From the NCBI GenBank assembly GCA_031424915.1, contig JANPII010000132.1, positions 1-17,632 of the forward strand: a DNA stretch of 17,632 bases, written 5' to 3'. The notes beneath the pieces were generated by a model that saw nothing but the letters and a program-made list of their open reading frames with translations, was not told the origin of the DNA and ran no database searches. The position numbers were made by a program, and so were the translations under genes. This DNA comes from JANPII01 sp031424915 (GTDB lineage Bacteria; Pseudomonadota; Alphaproteobacteria; Rickettsiales; Midichloriaceae). Numbering within the stretch: the first letter of the stretch is position 1; every line of letters starts with the position of its first letter. Below, in pieces: positions 14,625 to 17,632 of this stretch.

Positions 14625-15008
14625 ATGGAACACGCCACACCACGCTTTAACATGGGGTATATTTATCCGAATCAAACACAAAAAGAGTTTCTAATTAATG
14701 AGGCCTTATTGAGGATTGACTCACTTATGCTGCCATGTGTTGAATCGCGCACTTTAAAAACGCCTCCGCCTGATCCTCATTTGCACCATGGTGAAATATA
14801 TATTGTACCTGAAGCAGCGGACAGTGCTTGGTCGTGGGTTGGCGGTGTGCAGCACCTAGTAGTTGCTGCTAGCGGCAATTGGGTATGGATAAAACCGCGC
14901 AAGGGTATGTTTCTATGGGTCTGTGATGAAATGCGCCCTTGCGTTTACGATGGCTCAAGTTGGCGTGCACTGAAAGTTAGCTATGTTGATGGTCTCTTTG
15001 GGTTTTAG
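14625..15008 (+). CDS. DUF2793 protein (prophage/GTA-associated family)
   Basis: A 127-residue protein. The ATG at 14625 is preferred: AGAGGT lies 4 nt upstream and the family motif begins right after it. An in-frame ATG at 14592 would add 11 residues. The order of motifs matches DUF2793: TPRFNMGYIYPNQTQKEF, then INEALLRIDSLM, then TPPPDPHLHHGEIYIVPEAA, then W..WIKPRKGMFLWVCDE, then VYDGSSWR. DUF2793 domains occur in alphaproteobacterial prophage and gene-transfer-agent loci, often fused to fibre or spike proteins. Here it stands alone with no other phage gene in the window, so it is probably a relic or a captured gene. Its last 32 nt overlap the 3' end of the convergent symporter gene. Confidence 0.75.
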   Translation: MEHATPRFNMGYIYPNQTQKEFLINEALLRIDSLMLPCVESRTLKTPPPDPHLHHGEIYIVPEAADSAWSWVGGVQHLVVAASGNWVWIKPRKGMFLWVCDEMRPCVYDGSSWRALKVSYVDGLFGF

Positions 15009-16140
15009 CAGGCAAGCCAATAAGCCGGTCAATCATCTGGGCAAATGCACCGTTGCCTAAAATGTTAGCACAGGTAATCACTGGATCAAAGAGGATGTAA
15101 AGCGCAGTAATTAGGGACATCATCTCGGCATTAAAGCCAAGGTAACTTTCTAGTATTGGTAACATGACGATAATGCCCCCACCAGGTAGCGCCGCCACTG
15201 AGAATTTTGCCAGTACAAAATAAAAGGTAAAAATCATATAATTAAGTAAGCTTGGCTCATCCATGCCAAAGCTTTTCAATACCGCATACGCAAAGATTGG
15301 TATCGCAAAGCAATCGCCAACCAAATGAATATTAACAGTGGCCGGAATAACAGAGCGTGCTAAATCTTTATTTTTAGCATTACTCTCGGCCCCTATAATT
15401 GTAAGCGGCATACTAGCAGCACTAGACATTGTACTAAACCCACTAATGGCTGCAGGCAGCATATTTTGAATGCTGGATATAAAGCCTTTAGAGCCATTTA
15501 ACAGGAAGTATGCTAGTGTTATATAGCTGAATTGCGCCAAAGCAATGAGTGCAAATATAGCGGTATAATCTTTTATTATAGTGCCAACCACACCGTCATA
15601 CTGAAGCTTAACCACAAACCCTGCAACAAAGAGCGGGATCAGATAGGTAAACCCTTTAAGTAGTTTGTTAATCCACCGCTCCATTTTAGTAGCTATCTTA
15701 CTAGCTAAATGGGGATAGCATTTGGATGAGATAATACCGAAAATGATACCAGCAAACATAGCCTTGTCATTGGCAATAATCTTTGGAATATTAAGAGACC
15801 AAAGTGGCTCTAGGCCTGAGCTTGATTTAGGTGCAATCATGGACAAATTAAACTGATATATCCATGCTCCTATGTAATGGCTCAAAAATGTGGAGATAAA
15901 ATTAGAGCAGCATACAAGCGCCAAAATCATGCCGATGACGCGAGTGGCGTTATTAGATAGCATTACTGCAGCCTTAAATAGTAGGCCAAAAATAATAAGC
16001 GGCAGTAATAATATAATAATAGTCTTGATGCTTAAGCTAATAGAATAGAGTACCTGTTTAACTAACAGGGGTATAAGGGGATCTAAAAGTATAATGGCTA
16101 TTATAATTGCCACTAAAAGGAATGGCATTTTGCGAAGCAT
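14977..16140 (-). CDS. DAACS-family cation symporter (GltP-like), altered substrate site
   Basis: A 387-residue inner-membrane transporter of the dicarboxylate/amino acid:cation symporter family, with about eight membrane segments and two re-entrant hairpins. HP1 is seen as GFSTMSSAASMP (residues 234-245) and HP2 as VAALPGGG (315-322). TM7 has NIHLVGD (270-276) instead of the canonical NMDGT. TM8 reads DPVITCANILGN (352-363): D352, T356 and N359 match GltPh D394, T398 and N401, but the position of R397, which binds the substrate's side-chain carboxylate, is Ile355, and Na+ ligand D405 is Asn363. The substrate may therefore not be an acidic amino acid, and cation coupling may differ. AGAGAG precedes the start. 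The 3' end overlaps the DUF2793 gene. Confidence 0.87.
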   Translation of the reverse strand: MLRKMPFLLVAIIIAIILLDPLIPLLVKQVLYSISLSIKTIIILLLPLIIFGLLFKAAVMLSNNATRVIGMILALVCCSNFISTFLSHYIGAWIYQFNLSMIAPKSSSGLEPLWSLNIPKIIANDKAMFAGIIFGIISSKCYPHLASKIATKMERWINKLLKGFTYLIPLFVAGFVVKLQYDGVVGTIIKDYTAIFALIALAQFSYITLAYFLLNGSKGFISSIQNMLPAAISGFSTMSSAASMPLTIIGAESNAKNKDLARSVIPATVNIHLVGDCFAIPIFAYAVLKSFGMDEPSLLNYMIFTFYFVLAKFSVAALPGGGIIVMLPILESYLGFNAEMMSLITALYILFDPVITCANILGNGAFAQMIDRLIGLPAKTQRDHQHS

Positions 16141-16172
16141 ACGATTCTCTCTGATGATTTTTTAATAAGGGA

Positions 16173-16202
16173 TAAGTGTGTACTTATTTCCTAGACTTGG
16201 TA
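16173..16202. repeat. Stranded right end of the MITE-like repeat
   Basis: About 30 nt, running from AAGTGTG to GACTTGGTA, match the right arm of the repeat, most closely copy A (GTGTGCACTTATTTCCTAGA). No left arm or core is present in the flanking DNA. It lies 32 nt upstream of the symporter start on the opposite strand, between the symporter and grpE genes, and is best read as the remains of an element that was deleted or never complete. Confidence 0.75.
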
Positions 16203-16277
16203 TTAGTTACGCATATAAACCAAGAAGGAACAATATACATTGGAAAGGCATACACGCAAGAGTAAAAACAACAAATT

Positions 16278-16859
16278 TTACTGCCCTGAAACAGCTGAGG
16301 ATACTATGACCAAAGCTGGGCGTAGTAACCTATCCTTAACTATATAGCCAGCCTGCACCACCTGAATTATAGTGCCTGGAGCCTTATCTTCTACCTCAAC
16401 TTGGCTTAAAGCCTGATGAAAGTTATGGTCGAACTCCTGATCTACAGGATACAAGCGCTTAATGCCATGCTTCTCCAGGTTGTTAAGCATAAAGGTGCGC
16501 GTCATCTCTATACCATGATGTATGCTTTTTGTTATTTTATCATGCTCTATCTCTTCTTTAGGAATGCTATCTATAGCACGATATAGGTTTTCCAGCACTT
16601 CGATCATATCATGGGCGAAATTGGATATGGAGTAACGGGCGGCATCTTCAATCTCTTTGGTTAAACGACGTTTCATATTTTCAGCTTCTGCGTAGACTCG
16701 CAGCACTTTTTCATTTAACTCAGTAATTTTCGATTCTAGCTGCTTGACCTGTTCTTCGCAATTTGCATTAACTTCGTCTTTTTCCTGAGCAGGGGAATCA
16801 TCAGTTGTTACTTCGCTAGGCGCGGTTATATCACTTTGCTTATGTTCTTCTAGCACCAT
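16278..16859 (-). CDS. grpE: Nucleotide exchange factor GrpE
   Basis: A 193-residue cochaperone that releases ADP from DnaK. The start at 16859 (MVLEEHKQSD) has GGAG 8 nt upstream; a longer frame to 16949 would run into repeat copy D and add non-family sequence. After an acidic N-terminal tail (~1-45) comes the long dimerising helix (VKQLESKITELNEKVLRVYAEAENMKRRL), with the conserved AEAENMKRR and ARYSISNFAHDMIEVLENL. The C-terminal beta domain keeps FDHNFHQALSQV, APGTIIQVVQAGYIVKDRLLRPALV and the final VSS. Length and motifs are normal. dnaK is not in the window. A heat-shock-like promoter precedes it. Confidence 0.95.
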   Translation of the reverse strand: MVLEEHKQSDITAPSEVTTDDSPAQEKDEVNANCEEQVKQLESKITELNEKVLRVYAEAENMKRRLTKEIEDAARYSISNFAHDMIEVLENLYRAIDSIPKEEIEHDKITKSIHHGIEMTRTFMLNNLEKHGIKRLYPVDQEFDHNFHQALSQVEVEDKAPGTIIQVVQAGYIVKDRLLRPALVIVSSAVSGQ

Positions 16860-16894
16860 TTTCTTTTCTCCATAAATCTGTATACTGAAATATA

Positions 16895-16923
16895 AAATAG
16901 TGTGATTTCTATATAGTTTCAAG
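16895..16923 (-). promoter_or_regulatory. Heat-shock (RpoH-type) promoter candidate for grpE
   Basis: On the minus strand CTTGAAA (16917-16923) is followed, 18 nt after CTTG, by ACTATTT (16895-16901). This resembles the alphaproteobacterial RpoH pattern CTTG-N17/18-CYTATnT with one mismatch in the second half. Transcription would begin about 29 nt before the grpE start. GrpE is a classic RpoH-dependent gene, which supports the reading. Confidence 0.45.
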
Positions 16924-16943
16924 AGGGCTGCTTGAATTACTAA

Positions 16944-17103
16944 TACCAAGTCTAGGAAATAAATTCACACTTGAAGCAAGAATTTTTGTGGAATTTTGGC
17001 ACATCTTTGAGACGCCTGTATTCAAATACTTGCGCGAAAATGGTAGGTTAAAATTACCAAAAAGGCGCCGCTTCAAGTGTGAATTTATTTCCTAGACTTG
17101 GTA
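16944..17103. repeat. MITE-like palindromic repeat, copy D (perfect arms)
   Basis: This is 160 bp whose two terminal arms are identical inverted repeats for 34 nt, beginning TACCAAGTCTAGGAAATAA and running through ATTCACACTTGAAGC. The core carries AATTTTGGCACATCTTTGAG, GCGCGAAAATGGTA and AAATTACCAAAAAGGCGCC. It is the most intact copy, so perhaps the youngest, and serves as the family reference. It sits in the gap between divergently transcribed grpE and the cyclo-ligase gene, 21 bp from the grpE -35 box. Confidence 0.92.
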
Positions 17104-17156
17104 TAAGTAGTCTTGTTGTATCTCAATCACATAAACAATTCCATACCTTCTAAATC

Positions 17157-17632
17157 ATGAAACAGGTTTTGCGCCAACATCTAAAAGAAAAAAGATTTCA
17201 GCTTAAAGAGCCAAAACGCACGCATGCACTGCTGAATATTATAGAAAAGCTTTTAATGCAATTAAAGCAAATTCCGCAGTTGGGTGACTCTAACATTATT
17301 GCCGGATATTATCCACTTCCGGGAGAGCTAGATATGCTTAAGGTAATGCAGCAATTAACCCAAATGGGATATAAACTTGCTCTACCCTGTATTCGAGATA
17401 AGAGCTTGGAGTTTAAGGCCTGGCAGATGGGGCAGAAGCTTGTGGCAAGTCAATTTGCTACAAAAGAGCCTGTATCTACCGCTCTTTTAGTAGAGCCAAG
17501 CGTTATATTGGTACCGTTACTGGGGTTTGATAATAGATGTAATAGACTGGGTTATGGAGGAGGTTACTATGATCGAGTTGCTTTGAATTATCCTTTGGCG
17601 GTGCGTATAGGCTTGGCTTATAATATCCAGGA
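17157..17632 (+). CDS. 5-formyltetrahydrofolate cyclo-ligase, 5' part
   Basis: This open frame begins at ATG 17157 and runs off the right edge after 158 codons, so the C-terminus is missing. The enzyme uses ATP to convert 5-formyl-THF to 5,10-methenyl-THF, returning folate to the one-carbon pool. Visible family marks are the basic N-terminus MKQVLRQHLKEKR, IIAGYYPLPGELDM (48-60), LALPCIRDKSLEFKAW (74-89), VEPSVILVPLLGFD (112-125) and the nucleotide/folate motif RLGYGGGYYDR (130-140), then IGLAYNIQ. No stop or frameshift is seen. The ribosome binding site is weak. In some bacteria this gene (ygfA) lies beside the 6S RNA gene; I see no 6S-like sequence here. Confidence 0.92.
   Translation, partial: MKQVLRQHLKEKRFQLKEPKRTHALLNIIEKLLMQLKQIPQLGDSNIIAGYYPLPGELDMLKVMQQLTQMGYKLALPCIRDKSLEFKAWQMGQKLVASQFATKEPVSTALLVEPSVILVPLLGFDNRCNRLGYGGGYYDRVALNYPLAVRIGLAYNIQ

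Noticed and set aside
16860..16949. 30-residue N-terminal extension of GrpE
   Set aside because: The extension runs back into repeat copy D and lacks a ribosome binding site; the internal ATG has GGAG at good distance and begins the normal acidic tail.
1..17632. CRISPR array
   Set aside because: The repeats present are long palindromic elements at irregular kilobase distances, not short direct repeats with regular spacers.

Overview
The window looks like about 17.6 kb of chromosome from an intracellular or host-associated alphaproteobacterium, most likely in Rickettsiales or a related order. The main pointers are the alphaproteobacterial form of FtsH (HEGGH zinc motif), the uvrC-pgsA gene pair, a DUF2793 protein of the kind seen in alphaproteobacterial prophages and gene transfer agents, a DAACS-family symporter with an unusual substrate site, A+T-rich intergenic DNA, and palindromic repeats resembling those of Rickettsia and Wolbachia genomes. 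The order-level placement is inference; no rRNA gene is present to settle it.

Layout, left to right. Positions 1-621 hold a palindromic repeat element (copy A), a second hairpin repeat and a good promoter, but no convincing gene. Two small genes follow: a DUF465 (YdcH-like) helical protein (622-822) and an unrecognised 99-residue protein (954-1253). Next are an outer-membrane porin with a clear terminator (1408-2646), the membrane protease ftsH (2859-4787), and a tight operon of a TatD-type DNase/hydrolase, a GT39/ArnT-like membrane glycosyltransferase and a PAP2 lipid phosphatase (4821-7727). A VanX-type D-Ala-D-Ala dipeptidase lipoprotein converges on that operon and shares its stop site (7724-8482). 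A degenerate HAD-like protein (8665-9372) and repeat copy B come next, then uvrC, pgsA and an unrecognised acidic protein (9610-12440).

The region 12441-13087 is gene-free and carries a second hairpin repeat, repeat copy C and a promoter. It precedes the most unusual locus: a 434-residue membrane protein with a divergent J-domain (HTD in place of HPD) between two hydrophobic blocks, translationally coupled to a 41-residue hydrophobic peptide (13088-14514). A DUF2793 gene overlaps a convergent DAACS symporter gene by 32 bp. A stranded repeat end, grpE on the minus strand behind a heat-shock-like promoter, a perfect copy of the repeat (copy D), and the 5' part of a 5-formyltetrahydrofolate cyclo-ligase gene running off the edge complete the window.

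Functional themes: envelope building and remodelling (porin, GT39, PAP2, pgsA, VanX-like), protein quality control (ftsH, grpE, perhaps the J-domain protein), DNA repair (uvrC, possibly tatD) and nutrient import (DAACS). The accessory signal lies in four full copies plus one stranded end of a ~155-160 bp MITE-like palindromic element, and in two proteins (HAD-like, J-like) that keep a recognisable fold signature but have lost their signature catalytic or functional residues.
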